Positions 17,799 through 26,116 of a DNA stretch of 64,000 nucleotides are shown in pieces. The position numbers and the translations under genes are program-made. The DNA is taken from NCBI RefSeq assembly GCF_011759375.1, contig NZ_JAARML010000006.1, positions 248,001 through 312,000 on the forward strand, in the 5' to 3' direction. The stretch's first letter is position 1. Each line of letters begins with the position of its first letter. Source of the DNA: Paraflavitalea devenefica. Its GTDB lineage: Bacteria > Bacteroidota > Bacteroidia > Chitinophagales > Chitinophagaceae. The notes beneath the pieces were generated by a model. The model searched no databases. It was not told the DNA's origin and saw only the letters and a list, made by a program, of their open reading frames with translations.

Positions 17799-18956
17799 TT
17801 ATTGCTTTACAATTAATTTTCCGTTTACTAAAGTTGCATGTAGCCCGTTATCATTGAGTGCTTTTAATACCAGCGATAAGTTCACCATCCTGTTGATAGA
17901 GCCGCTAAAGCTCATGGCAGGCACTTCGCCCTCAAACACCACATCCACATCATACCACCTCGATACCTGGCGCATGAAGGCGGCCACATCTACATACTTC
18001 ATGGAAAGCTGTCCACGTACCCAGGCCACTGCCTCCTCTGTATCTACTTCACGTACCGATAAGGCGCCGGAAGCATGAACAAGTACCCCCTGTTGTCCTG
18101 GTTTCAGTAATGCCTTCTTGTCATTACTTTCCACCCGTAAAGAGCCTTCCAGCAAGGTCGTTTGCATGGCTTTCTCTTCCGGGTAGGCCATAATATTGAA
18201 GTGGGTACCCAGTACCCTGATGGCCGCTTTATTGGCCACCACAATAAATGGCTGTTGCGGTTTTTTGGTCACTTCAAAATACACTTCACCCGTTACCTCC
18301 ACTTTGCGTTCCGCGCCGGTAAAAGCAACCGGGTAGCGGATAGAGCTGGACGCATTCAGCCACACTTTGGTGCCATCGGGCAGGCTCAGTTGATATTGCC
18401 CGCCCCGGGGTGTTGAAAGTGTGTTGTAAACGACCTCCCTCTTGCCCTCCCGACCTGTCGGGAGGGAATAAGTCAACCTTCCACTATCGAGCTTTATTAC
18501 TTGTACACCACCCTGGTTGGCCAGCATACCATTGGCTGCATCGCGCAGGGTGACCTGGCTGCCATCAGCCAGTGTAAGCACGGCTTTATTGCCGCCAGGG
18601 GCAGCATCTGTTACGGCTATTGGCTGCTGCGCAGGCTGCACAGACGTTGGCTTGAACCACCAGTATAAGCCCGATGCTACCACGATCACCGCTGCTGCGA
18701 CGGCCAGTTTTTTATACAGGGGGATCTTTACTACAGGCGCTTCTGCAACGACCTGTTGTTGGGCAATGCGGGCCTGTACCTGCGCCAGGGAGGCTGTTTC
18801 CAGGGTTTCCCGGCTGCCTGTAACAGACACCTCCACTTCTGTGCTTTCCTGTCCAAAAGAGGCATAGAATGCTTCTACCAGTTGCCGCTCGGCCGCTGTT
18901 GCCACGCCCTCCTGGTAATGTTTGATTGCATCGTTGAGTTGTTCGGATAATTTCAT
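17799..18956 (-). CDS. FecR family anti-sigma factor, locus 1
   Basis: 385 residues. A cytoplasmic N-part (to about 80) is followed by one membrane helix (about 83-101), the periplasmic FecR domain (about 185-280, with TPRGGQYQLSLPDGTKVWLN) and a C-terminal DUF4974 domain (about 315-383). It relays the state of the STN-type SusC to the ECF sigma factor and holds the sigma inactive until a signal arrives. It lies 65 bases after the sigma gene, in the usual order. Odd: the linker just before the FecR domain is coded by a perfect 22-base palindrome (18445-18466), which gives the residues LPTGREGK. Confidence 0.92.
   Translation of the reverse strand: MKLSEQLNDAIKHYQEGVATAAERQLVEAFYASFGQESTEVEVSVTGSRETLETASLAQVQARIAQQQVVAEAPVVKIPLYKKLAVAAAVIVVASGLYWWFKPTSVQPAQQPIAVTDAAPGGNKAVLTLADGSQVTLRDAANGMLANQGGVQVIKLDSGRLTYSLPTGREGKREVVYNTLSTPRGGQYQLSLPDGTKVWLNASSSIRYPVAFTGAERKVEVTGEVYFEVTKKPQQPFIVVANKAAIRVLGTHFNIMAYPEEKAMQTTLLEGSLRVESNDKKALLKPGQQGVLVHASGALSVREVDTEEAVAWVRGQLSMKYVDVAAFMRQVSRWYDVDVVFEGEVPAMSFSGSINRMVNLSLVLKALNDNGLHATLVNGKLIVKQ
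18445..18466. repeat. Perfect palindrome inside the FecR coding region
   Basis: CCCTCCCGA and TCGGGAGGG form a perfect 9-base-pair inverted repeat around CCTG, in frame within the fecR-like gene of locus 1. It occupies the variable linker between the membrane helix and the FecR domain. The FecR genes of loci 2 and 3 have different, non-palindromic sequence at the same place. It looks like a mobile or spreading short palindrome tolerated in a linker. Confidence 0.7.
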
Positions 18957-19020
18957 AATAGGCCTGCCATTAAGTAAGTATAAAAAGAAGGGAGGGAGTA
19001 TGAGTCCTTATTGATATATT

Positions 19021-19593
19021 TTAAAAACTTAACAATAAAATAATCGCCTTCAGTGTTTTGCGGAAATGGGCCAATGCTTTGGTGAGGTGACTTTTTACCG
19101 TGTGGGGCGACAGATCGAGCTTTTCGGCAATTTCCTGGATCGAATAACCTTCCAGCCGGCTGTAGCGGAATACCAGTTGCCGCACAGGAGGAAGCGCATT
19201 CGTTTCCTGCAGGATCACGGCCATCAGGTTTTTGGTATGCAGTAACTGATCAGCAGTAACATCGTCGGGCAGGTTTTCGCTCACTGCTTCGTGCAACAGG
19301 TACATCTTTTTGCCGGTACGCAGGTAAGTGAGTGACAAATACTTAACGGCTGTAGCCAGGTAATTTTCAGGCTTTTCAACAGCCGCCTTGTGCCGGTTGT
19401 TCCACAGGCTTACAAATACCTCCTGCATAATATCCTGCGCCACCTGTACATCCTTTACACGCTGCAGGGCAATGGCCATTAGCCATTCCCAGTAACGGTG
19501 ATGTATTTCAGTAAAAGCAGCATGGTCATCCCTTTTCAGAAGGGTGAACAGGTCTATATCACTCAGTGCATTGTACTTATTGTCCGTTACCAA
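19021..19593 (-). CDS. ECF RNA polymerase sigma factor (FecI-like), locus 1
   Basis: 190 residues with sigma region 2 at about residues 25-90 (QDIMQEVFVSLW) and region 4 at about 125-180 (IQEIAEKLDLSPHTVKSHLTKALAHFRK includes its helix-turn-helix). It should direct RNA polymerase to the SusC promoter of locus 1 when FecR releases it. The only usable start is a TTG at 19593: an in-frame stop lies immediately before it, and the first internal ATG would remove region 2. It is first in the locus and is separated from the preceding TlpA gene by a terminator. Confidence 0.9.
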   Translation of the reverse strand: MVTDNKYNALSDIDLFTLLKRDDHAAFTEIHHRYWEWLMAIALQRVKDVQVAQDIMQEVFVSLWNNRHKAAVEKPENYLATAVKYLSLTYLRTGKKMYLLHEAVSENLPDDVTADQLLHTKNLMAVILQETNALPPVRQLVFRYSRLEGYSIQEIAEKLDLSPHTVKSHLTKALAHFRKTLKAIILLLSF

Positions 19594-19667
19594 TTAGTTG
19601 ACTGCTTTTACTGTCAGGAATATATAGGAAGAGGTGTAAGAAGAGGGTAAAAATAATTAAATCAGGC

Positions 19668-19710
19668 AGTCAAAAAAATAAAACAGCCCCTTGATGTGAT
19701 CGCGGGGCTG
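19668..19710 (-). terminator. Intrinsic terminator at the end of locus 2
   Basis: CAGCCCC and GGGGCTG (19684-19690 and 19704-19710) form a perfect 7-base-pair stem. On the minus strand the stem is followed by TTTTATTTTTTTGA. It lies 34 bases after the stop of the TlpA gene at 19744 and separates locus 2 from the sigma gene of locus 1. Confidence 0.8.
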
Positions 19711-19743
19711 CCTTTGGCTGAAAACGGGGATCAGCCAGGGATA

Positions 19744-20847
19744 TTAATTCGTCTTGCTGCTGTACTGTTGGAGGCTGCTTTCAAAAGCGGCCAGCTTATC
19801 CGCCGGGAATCCGGGCTTCTTCTTCGCATATTCGATGGCCCTGGTTTCGGCTGCAACAGCTTTTTCCTGATTGCCTGCCTTGAATTGAAGCGCGGCTATA
19901 TTGTCGTAGGTTGCAGGAAAATCCATGCTCCAGGGATAACGTTCCAGTTGCTCCTCGTAGGCAACAGCGGCTATTTCATACAGCCCTTTGATCAGGGTTA
20001 CTTTCCTGATCTCCGACATATAGGAGATAGCATCTGTCACACTCCGGAAAGGAGGTTCCGGAACAGCCTTCAATAACTCCCGGATATAAATCAATGCCTT
20101 TTCCTGGTCTGTTTTTAGCAAGGAGTAAATGGTGTAATGGGCCATCCGTGGGTAATACTTCAAGCCGGGGTCTTTGGCCAGCAGTTGGTTGATCACGATC
20201 AGGGCCGAATCCGGTTTGCCAGGATTGCCCATGTAGCTATTCAACACGGGTATGATCGAATTATCAATCTCTGTCAGCCGCGCAGCTTCTTTACGCGCAG
20301 CATCTGTGGCCTTGATATCCCAACTGCCATCAATCACCTTCGGTAATACGTTATCAAGTAACTTAGGGAGGCCTGCCCAGGCAATCCTTCCATTCCTGTC
20401 TACCACATAAGCCATCGGTATGCCCCGCTCGCCGGAAGCACGCAGCCAGTTGGCAGCCATAAAATTGCTGTCCTCCGCCGCCACCGCATAATTCATCTTC
20501 TTACCCATGCTGTCTATAAAGGCGCCAATATGGGCCAGCGTGGTCGTTTTTCTTTCAAGAATACTGATGCCCGCTACCGTAACCTCTTTTTTATATTTCT
20601 CCGCCAGCTCGCTCAGGTGCGGCATACCGGCAATACAGGGCTGGCACCAGGTAGCCCAGAATTCTACTACATAGATCTTTCCTTTCTCAAAGGAAGTAAC
20701 CGGCTGCCCCTTGAACCATTTCTTTACCTGAATGGAGGGAGCAGGATCACCGATATTCAGCGTAGCGGTAGGTTTACCAGACTGTGCCGTTGTCGCGGCA
20801 CCGGTCAGCAGGAGGCCCGCCAGCAAGCAGACATTTATTGTATGCAT
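19744..20847 (-). CDS. TlpA-family thioredoxin, locus 2
   Basis: 367 residues with a signal peptide (about 1-22). The thioredoxin domain is at the N-terminus (about 30-165), with VEFWATWCQPC and its redox pair Cys68 and Cys71; Q in place of the usual G between them is common in this group. The C-terminal half is helical and resembles TPR-like repeats, ending without a recognisable domain. It is exported and probably reduces or isomerises disulfides in the periplasm. It follows another TlpA gene by 33 bases and is the last gene of locus 2 before a terminator. Confidence 0.87.
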   Translation of the reverse strand: MHTINVCLLAGLLLTGAATTAQSGKPTATLNIGDPAPSIQVKKWFKGQPVTSFEKGKIYVVEFWATWCQPCIAGMPHLSELAEKYKKEVTVAGISILERKTTTLAHIGAFIDSMGKKMNYAVAAEDSNFMAANWLRASGERGIPMAYVVDRNGRIAWAGLPKLLDNVLPKVIDGSWDIKATDAARKEAARLTEIDNSIIPVLNSYMGNPGKPDSALIVINQLLAKDPGLKYYPRMAHYTIYSLLKTDQEKALIYIRELLKAVPEPPFRSVTDAISYMSEIRKVTLIKGLYEIAAVAYEEQLERYPWSMDFPATYDNIAALQFKAGNQEKAVAAETRAIEYAKKKPGFPADKLAAFESSLQQYSSKTN

Positions 20848-20880
20848 ACTTAGTTTTTAGTGGATCGTTTGTTTAAGCCA

Positions 20881-22302
20881 TTATCCTTTTTTAGCAGCTT
20901 CGATCATAACGCCCATTTCTGCCAGGAAAGCGTCTTCCCCACCGGCACTGTTGCCGGTGCTGCGGAAACGGATATTACCATTCTTGTCAATGACGAACTT
21001 GGCAGGGATTCCTTTCAAACCGTATCCCACAGCCGCATCATTCTTCTTATTGGCATCCTTGAGGTCCATGCCCACATGGAAAGTGTACTTATGGTCCCTG
21101 ATATAATTGCCCGCATCTTTCACCGGGTCGGCGGCCGTTTCCCAGGTGTGGATGAACAGGAAAGCCACTTCCGGGTCCTTCTTATACTTGTCTACCGCCA
21201 TTTGCATCTTCGGGAAAGAGGCCTTACAGGGACCGCACCAGGTAGCCCAGAAATCAAGCACCACTACTTTGCCTTTCAGGCTTTCGAGCGTCACTGTTTT
21301 TCCATCCAGCGTCTTCACACTGAAATTATAACCAGGCGTCTTCTCCATCTTCGCCATCACTTCCTTGTGGATATGGTTGCGGAAATCTTCCATCAGCCCC
21401 GAATAATAAGCCTTGTAATCGACGCTCTTGCCATGTACAGCAGTAAAAGCCTTTTGCAGGCGTTCTTTCATAAGCGGACTGGCGGTACCGGTACGCATGG
21501 CTTCTTCCATCCCCGGCAGGGCTTCAGCATAGCGCTCCGATCCTACCAGCAGGCTCAGGTAAGTAACGGCAAATGCCTTATCTCTTTTATCCGCGCTGTC
21601 ATATACCTGCACGGCATACCGGTAACCTTCCTCGTATTTTTTATTGGCAAGCAGGTAAGCCGCCACTGCTTTCTGGTATTCTTTGTATTCGGGCGTATTG
21701 GTCTGGCCCCTTCTTTCCAGGTCGGCCAAAGAACGTTTGATCAACATTTCCGCCGGCACGTGATTGCCCGCAGCAGCCAGTTCCCGTGCACCGTAAGAAT
21801 AAGCCCTTGTACGGTATACCGTATCTTGTATTTTATCGATCCAGGCGATTACTTTGGCAGGGTTTTCATTGGCAAAGGAGGACGCCACGAAGAATTTCGC
21901 ATGCTCGAAGCGTATATGCCCCTTCAATGAAGGAATGTTTCCAAATTGCTTGATAAGGGTTTCGTAATTCTTTTCATTGGCAGGTCCATCCTGCTCATCG
22001 TAAATAGTACCCACCGCATTGCCCAAAGCAGTAACCCCGCTTGGAAACTTTTCCAGGGCGATCTTATTCACCGCATCCCTTTTCGGGCCATTCATTTTAT
22101 AGGCATAATAAGAGGACGCCAGCATCAGGTCTTCTTCTTTATCGCTGCTTACCAGCTTTTGCAATTCCTGTTGCAATACCACGGAATCTTTTTGATCAAC
22201 CAATGCTTTCAAAGCGGGAGGCAGGTTTCTGCCGCCCTGGGCAGCAGCTACGAACGTGCCGGCTGCAAATAATAAGGACAGGTAAGTTTTTTTGTACATC
22301 AT
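20881..22302 (-). CDS. TlpA-family thioredoxin with long helical N-part, locus 2
   Basis: From the ATG at 22302 (the preceding in-frame stretch to 22356 has no signal sequence character), the protein has 473 residues. It has a signal peptide, a helical TPR-like region of about 300 residues, and a C-terminal thioredoxin domain with FWATWCGPCKASFPKM; Cys356 and Cys359 form the redox pair. It is predicted to be periplasmic. It sits between the PKD-like lipoprotein and a second TlpA gene in locus 2, and a terminator at 22321-22354 precedes it, so its transcription may be partly separate from the SusCD unit. Confidence 0.87.
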   Translation of the reverse strand: MMYKKTYLSLLFAAGTFVAAAQGGRNLPPALKALVDQKDSVVLQQELQKLVSSDKEEDLMLASSYYAYKMNGPKRDAVNKIALEKFPSGVTALGNAVGTIYDEQDGPANEKNYETLIKQFGNIPSLKGHIRFEHAKFFVASSFANENPAKVIAWIDKIQDTVYRTRAYSYGARELAAAGNHVPAEMLIKRSLADLERRGQTNTPEYKEYQKAVAAYLLANKKYEEGYRYAVQVYDSADKRDKAFAVTYLSLLVGSERYAEALPGMEEAMRTGTASPLMKERLQKAFTAVHGKSVDYKAYYSGLMEDFRNHIHKEVMAKMEKTPGYNFSVKTLDGKTVTLESLKGKVVVLDFWATWCGPCKASFPKMQMAVDKYKKDPEVAFLFIHTWETAADPVKDAGNYIRDHKYTFHVGMDLKDANKKNDAAVGYGLKGIPAKFVIDKNGNIRFRSTGNSAGGEDAFLAEMGVMIEAAKKG

Positions 22303-22320
22303 GCTATGATTTAAGCTGTA

Positions 22321-22354
22321 GAAAAAAGAGGCTGCAGACATGCCGCCTGCAGCC
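22321..22354 (-). terminator. Intrinsic terminator between PKD-like gene and TlpA, locus 2
   Basis: GGCTGCAG and CTGCAGCC form a perfect 8-base-pair stem with a 9-base loop (22330-22354). On the minus strand it is followed by a run of six T (22322-22327). It lies 12 bases after the stop of the PKD-like gene and before the TlpA start, mirroring the terminator ahead of TlpA in locus 1. Confidence 0.72.
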
Positions 22355-22365
22355 ATTTACGATTG

Positions 22366-23871
22366 TTAACTTCTTTTGTAATTCATATCGCCCACCTTGC
22401 CGCCCACTGTCCATACTTTCAACGGAGCAGCCCCCAACTGGCCGCTGGTGATATTGGCAGCATACAGATACACTTTGCCGGTGCCGGCAGCAGCATCCCA
22501 GGTAGCGATATAAAGGAACCGACTGTCCATATCCGGCAGGATACCACCAGTGCCGAAAGTGGCCATCCCTTTCAGCAGCCGCATGCAGGTGATGGCTTCA
22601 CCGGCAGGCGCCTGGAAAGCTACCGCCGGTGTGCTGATCGTATTACTGGCCGTATTCACCTGGAAGTTGTATACTTTTTGAGCGGTAGCATATAACATGG
22701 CCGGACCGAGATTGCTCACGGCAAAATATTGCGCATCCTGTATATCAGGCGCCGTAGTAATATCCACCGCCGCTACATCAGGCGTGGCAGGCTTTTGGAA
22801 ATTGATCACGTACAGGTAACGGCCGTTGCCACTCACGTCTTTGAAAATGGAATATTTGTAGGGATCCACAGCAGGAGAAGGATTCTCTCCAAAGCCCCGT
22901 TCTATGTACAGCAGTTGCTTACCGATATTGTTGAGGTTAAAACGGGCAGTGGCATCTGCATTGGGATACAAAGATGCCTGACTGGTCTGTTGTTCGATCA
23001 CCACAAAGCGCCTGTTCAACTGATCATAAAAACCACCTTGTTTGGCATACTGGGTATAAATAAAGGGCGCTGCCTCATACCCTTTGGCATCCACAGTTAC
23101 CTTACCCACATAACTGTTCTCCGATGTCCAGTATACACCGCCATTGTCTATCAGCATGCCCCCGTTGAAAGAGCCCGGGTAAAAACCCTGTGGCGCCGGT
23201 GTAGCCGGTGGATTACCCAGTAAGAACATTTGCTGGTAATTCTGCACAAAACCAAAATCCGTATTCTGCAACTTCTCCCCCGTTTTATCCGTATACAAAT
23301 GCGTGAAGGCAGTCGTCAGGTAATAGATGGCAACCGGCTTGCCCGGCATAGTGGCGCCATTCCGCTTTGAATAAACATTACGCATTACCGTATCCTTTAC
23401 ACCGGTAATGAACTCCGGCGCGCGGATCACATCTACATCCGTATTGCCGGCAGCCGTTTCATAAGCCACCATCCAACCCGAAGGAATGGGCGGCACTACT
23501 ACCACGGTATATTGCATCAAAGCCTTCCTGCCGGTACTATCCACCGCTTCATACTCCAGCGTGTAAGTACCCGGAGGACGGGGAATCGTCACGTCAATCT
23601 GCTTATAGCGGGAAAGCGTATCAAACACATTCGTGGCTACATACAAACGCCACAAATGGCTAAGCTGCGATGCATTACCATCATAAATGAGCTTCGGATT
23701 GATGGTTACCTTATCCTGGCTTTGGAATACTTCAAAGCGGGTTTGCGTGCCGGCTGTATCTACATAGAGGGCAGGCACATCATGGTAGGTATAATTGCCT
23801 TTGTCCTTATGACAGGCGCCCAGCAGCAGCAGGGCCGCTATACAATAACATATATACTTTACTGTTCTCAT
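22366..23871 (-). CDS. PKD-like family lipoprotein, locus 2
   Basis: 501 residues from the ATG at 23871. A lipobox with Cys20 (LGAC) makes it a lipoprotein. The first 150 residues carry two Ig/PKD-like repeats (GTYTLEYEAVDSTGRKALMQYTV), and the rest looks like a beta-propeller-type region. It matches the PKD-like family proteins that regularly follow SusC, SusD and DUF4843 genes in Bacteroidota. The role is probably surface binding of the nutrient. It ends the SusCD part of locus 2, before a terminator. Confidence 0.78.
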   Translation of the reverse strand: MRTVKYICYCIAALLLLGACHKDKGNYTYHDVPALYVDTAGTQTRFEVFQSQDKVTINPKLIYDGNASQLSHLWRLYVATNVFDTLSRYKQIDVTIPRPPGTYTLEYEAVDSTGRKALMQYTVVVVPPIPSGWMVAYETAAGNTDVDVIRAPEFITGVKDTVMRNVYSKRNGATMPGKPVAIYYLTTAFTHLYTDKTGEKLQNTDFGFVQNYQQMFLLGNPPATPAPQGFYPGSFNGGMLIDNGGVYWTSENSYVGKVTVDAKGYEAAPFIYTQYAKQGGFYDQLNRRFVVIEQQTSQASLYPNADATARFNLNNIGKQLLYIERGFGENPSPAVDPYKYSIFKDVSGNGRYLYVINFQKPATPDVAAVDITTAPDIQDAQYFAVSNLGPAMLYATAQKVYNFQVNTASNTISTPAVAFQAPAGEAITCMRLLKGMATFGTGGILPDMDSRFLYIATWDAAAGTGKVYLYAANITSGQLGAAPLKVWTVGGKVGDMNYKRS

Positions 23872-23894
23872 TGTTTCGTTTTTTAGCCATCCAC

Positions 23895-24638
23895 TTAATT
23901 GCATTGCGAGCAGATCCGCACCTCCTGCCCTTTTTCATCCAGCAGGGGCGCGCCGGGATGAGCGGTATTGTACGCGTTGAGCCAGTCGAGCATTACTGCA
24001 GCGATGGCATAGGTTTGCGAATAGTTTAGACCATCGTAATTACGGATGCCGGTTACATCAATGATCGCCTGGTGCTTTACACGGCTCCAGCGGCCTACGG
24101 CATACAACATAGAGTTGTTCCATACTGCCGGCTGGGTGAGCACTTCGGTCCATACGATCCGGAAAGCAGGCCCCAGGTCGGCTGTTCCTGCCAGCACAGG
24201 ACCGGGCAGGAAATGTTCGTTGGGTTGCACACGCAACACCAGCTTTACGATCTCATTTTTCAACCTGTCCGAACGTTTGATCCGCACGGGAAACATAACC
24301 TTGAAACTGTTGGCCGGAATCACCAGGTTAGACGGCAATTCATATTCGGCAGGCAGCGCTGTCGTACCGGAATCCGCCACAAGGGTAAAGCTCCGGTCCT
24401 TATCCGCCACATTGCCCATTGTTTGAACCACTACGGTTACAACGGTATCTGCCAGCGTAGTGGGCCAGATAGCAAAAGTGAAACCGATGGAATCCTTCCG
24501 TGCACCTTCGGCTTCCACACCGCCTACCTGCAGACGGGCCTGGGCCTTAAAGGAAGCATCGTGTACATTCTTCTTGCAGGCGGTGAAAGCGGCCGGCAGG
24601 AAAATGGTTAGTATAATACAATGAATGGTCTTTTGCAT
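23895..24638 (-). CDS. DUF4843 family lipoprotein, locus 2
   Basis: 247 residues with a lipobox at Cys21 (FTAC). The region with a FTFAIWPTTLADTVVTVVVQ segment and the LPSNLVIPANSFKVMFPVRI segment is the DUF4843 core; the C-terminus has PLLDEKGQEVRIC. This family is found almost only in operons between SusD and a PKD-like protein, exactly as here. It is probably surface-exposed. No biochemical function is established for the family. The gene starts 18 bases after the SusD stop. Confidence 0.82.
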   Translation of the reverse strand: MQKTIHCIILTIFLPAAFTACKKNVHDASFKAQARLQVGGVEAEGARKDSIGFTFAIWPTTLADTVVTVVVQTMGNVADKDRSFTLVADSGTTALPAEYELPSNLVIPANSFKVMFPVRIKRSDRLKNEIVKLVLRVQPNEHFLPGPVLAGTADLGPAFRIVWTEVLTQPAVWNNSMLYAVGRWSRVKHQAIIDVTGIRNYDGLNYSQTYAIAAVMLDWLNAYNTAHPGAPLLDEKGQEVRICSQCN

Positions 24639-24656
24639 GCTTGTTAGTTTTGGTGG

Positions 24657-26105
24657 TTATTGGCCAAATTCAACTTCGGCAGGAGGAAGTGGTACCACAT
24701 AGCGCGCAGTAGGATAAGCGCCTGATACGCCGGGTACGCTGGTACTGTTCACCCGTTTATAATAGAAGAACATCTGCCCTTCTGAAGGGAACTCCTTCCT
24801 GTACTCCTTGCGCAGCTCATCCTGTATCTGGACAGCCGTAAGCGTGGATGAAAGTGGCGCCGTAATACCCCGGTTACTACGTACAGTAGTCAGGTATTCG
24901 ATCGCTTTGGCCGGATTGGTCTCCTTCAAACATTCTGCAGCGATATAATACATTTCGGGTATACGGATAAGTGGTACCCGCTTGGACAGGTCCACCGGCA
25001 TACCATTGGGCTGATACAGCTTGCCAAAAAATATCTTGGGTGAAGCCACATTCGTCACATTCCGCACCAGGTATACATTGCGGTAATCCGAAGCCCCTAC
25101 CGTATTGGTCTCAAACTGTTCGGTAACGCGGGCGCTCGTGATCACCAGGGTGGTGCTGAAGCGGCTGGTATCCAGCAGGTCTACATAATTCTTGGCCAGG
25201 TCATTCACAAAGAGGCCAAAAATATGTTCCGTGGTAAACACCCGGTCACGGTTCACATCGGAAGTGGCCACACTGGCTTGTGCCACCCAGGGGAATTTGG
25301 CGGTAGCTGTAATCACCGTTTCCGCAGCAGGCAAAGCCTTTTCAATTTGACCGGCCCACAGGTTGACCCTTGCTTCCGTAGCCTTCACCGCATAATAATT
25401 GAAGCGCAGCTTCCGGTTCATCAGGTAGCCGTTATCCATATCAGTCGTAATGGTCTCGCCGGTAAGGATGGGATCGTTCTGCAACAGTTGGGCGGCCTTC
25501 TCCAGGTCGGCCTGTATCTTCACCAGCACCTGTGCATGCGTACTCCTGGGTGTAACAACTGCAGCGTATTTTTCCACATAAGGGATAGCTGCCTTCTCCG
25601 CGCCGCCTGCGGCAATGCTGGTACCGAAATAACGCAGCAGATCGAGGTGCAGGAATGCCCGCAGACCAAGGGCCTCTCCTTTGATGATACGGTAATTGCG
25701 TGGTTTGAACAGATTGGTATCTGCCTTGTCCAACTCTTCTATAAGCTTATTGAGATTGGCAATACTATTATATTGGTTCTGCCACATAGTTGTGGTGATA
25801 CCCTGCACACCGGTAGCCGTATACAGGCCGGCCAGCGCATCGCGGTATGCCTGTGAGCCATTGGAAGTGTTCAGCACATACATACCGCCAATCACATCGG
25901 CCATGCCGAAAGTAAACTCACGTCCATACTGGGCCACGCGGCCCATATTGAGGTATACGCCATTGAGCGCTTCCTTGAAGCCCTGCTCATTGGCGAAAAA
26001 ATCTTTGTCTTCGATCTGGGTCACCGGGGTTACTTCCACCCACTTCTTACAGGAAGTGACCAGTAAGAAAAGGAAAGACAGGTATAATAAATTCGTTTTT
26101 CTCAT
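24657..26105 (-). CDS. RagB/SusD family lipoprotein, locus 2
   Basis: 482 residues, lipobox Cys19 (VTSC). The N-terminus KKWVEVTPVTQIEDKDFF and the C-terminal RIPEMYYIAAECLKETNPAKA and RKEFPSEGQMFFYYKR segments are typical of the SusD_RagB families. It is the surface lid and ligand-binding partner of the SusC at 26117-29533, whose stop lies 11 bases upstream of the start. Ligand unknown. Confidence 0.92.
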   Translation of the reverse strand: MRKTNLLYLSFLFLLVTSCKKWVEVTPVTQIEDKDFFANEQGFKEALNGVYLNMGRVAQYGREFTFGMADVIGGMYVLNTSNGSQAYRDALAGLYTATGVQGITTTMWQNQYNSIANLNKLIEELDKADTNLFKPRNYRIIKGEALGLRAFLHLDLLRYFGTSIAAGGAEKAAIPYVEKYAAVVTPRSTHAQVLVKIQADLEKAAQLLQNDPILTGETITTDMDNGYLMNRKLRFNYYAVKATEARVNLWAGQIEKALPAAETVITATAKFPWVAQASVATSDVNRDRVFTTEHIFGLFVNDLAKNYVDLLDTSRFSTTLVITSARVTEQFETNTVGASDYRNVYLVRNVTNVASPKIFFGKLYQPNGMPVDLSKRVPLIRIPEMYYIAAECLKETNPAKAIEYLTTVRSNRGITAPLSSTLTAVQIQDELRKEYRKEFPSEGQMFFYYKRVNSTSVPGVSGAYPTARYVVPLPPAEVEFGQ

Positions 26106-26116
26106 TGCCTGTTGTT

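Noticed and set aside
20860..21930. Open frame of 356 codons on the plus strand opposite a TlpA gene
   Set aside because: No homology-like features; the TlpA gene on the other strand has a clear WCGPC motif and signal peptide.
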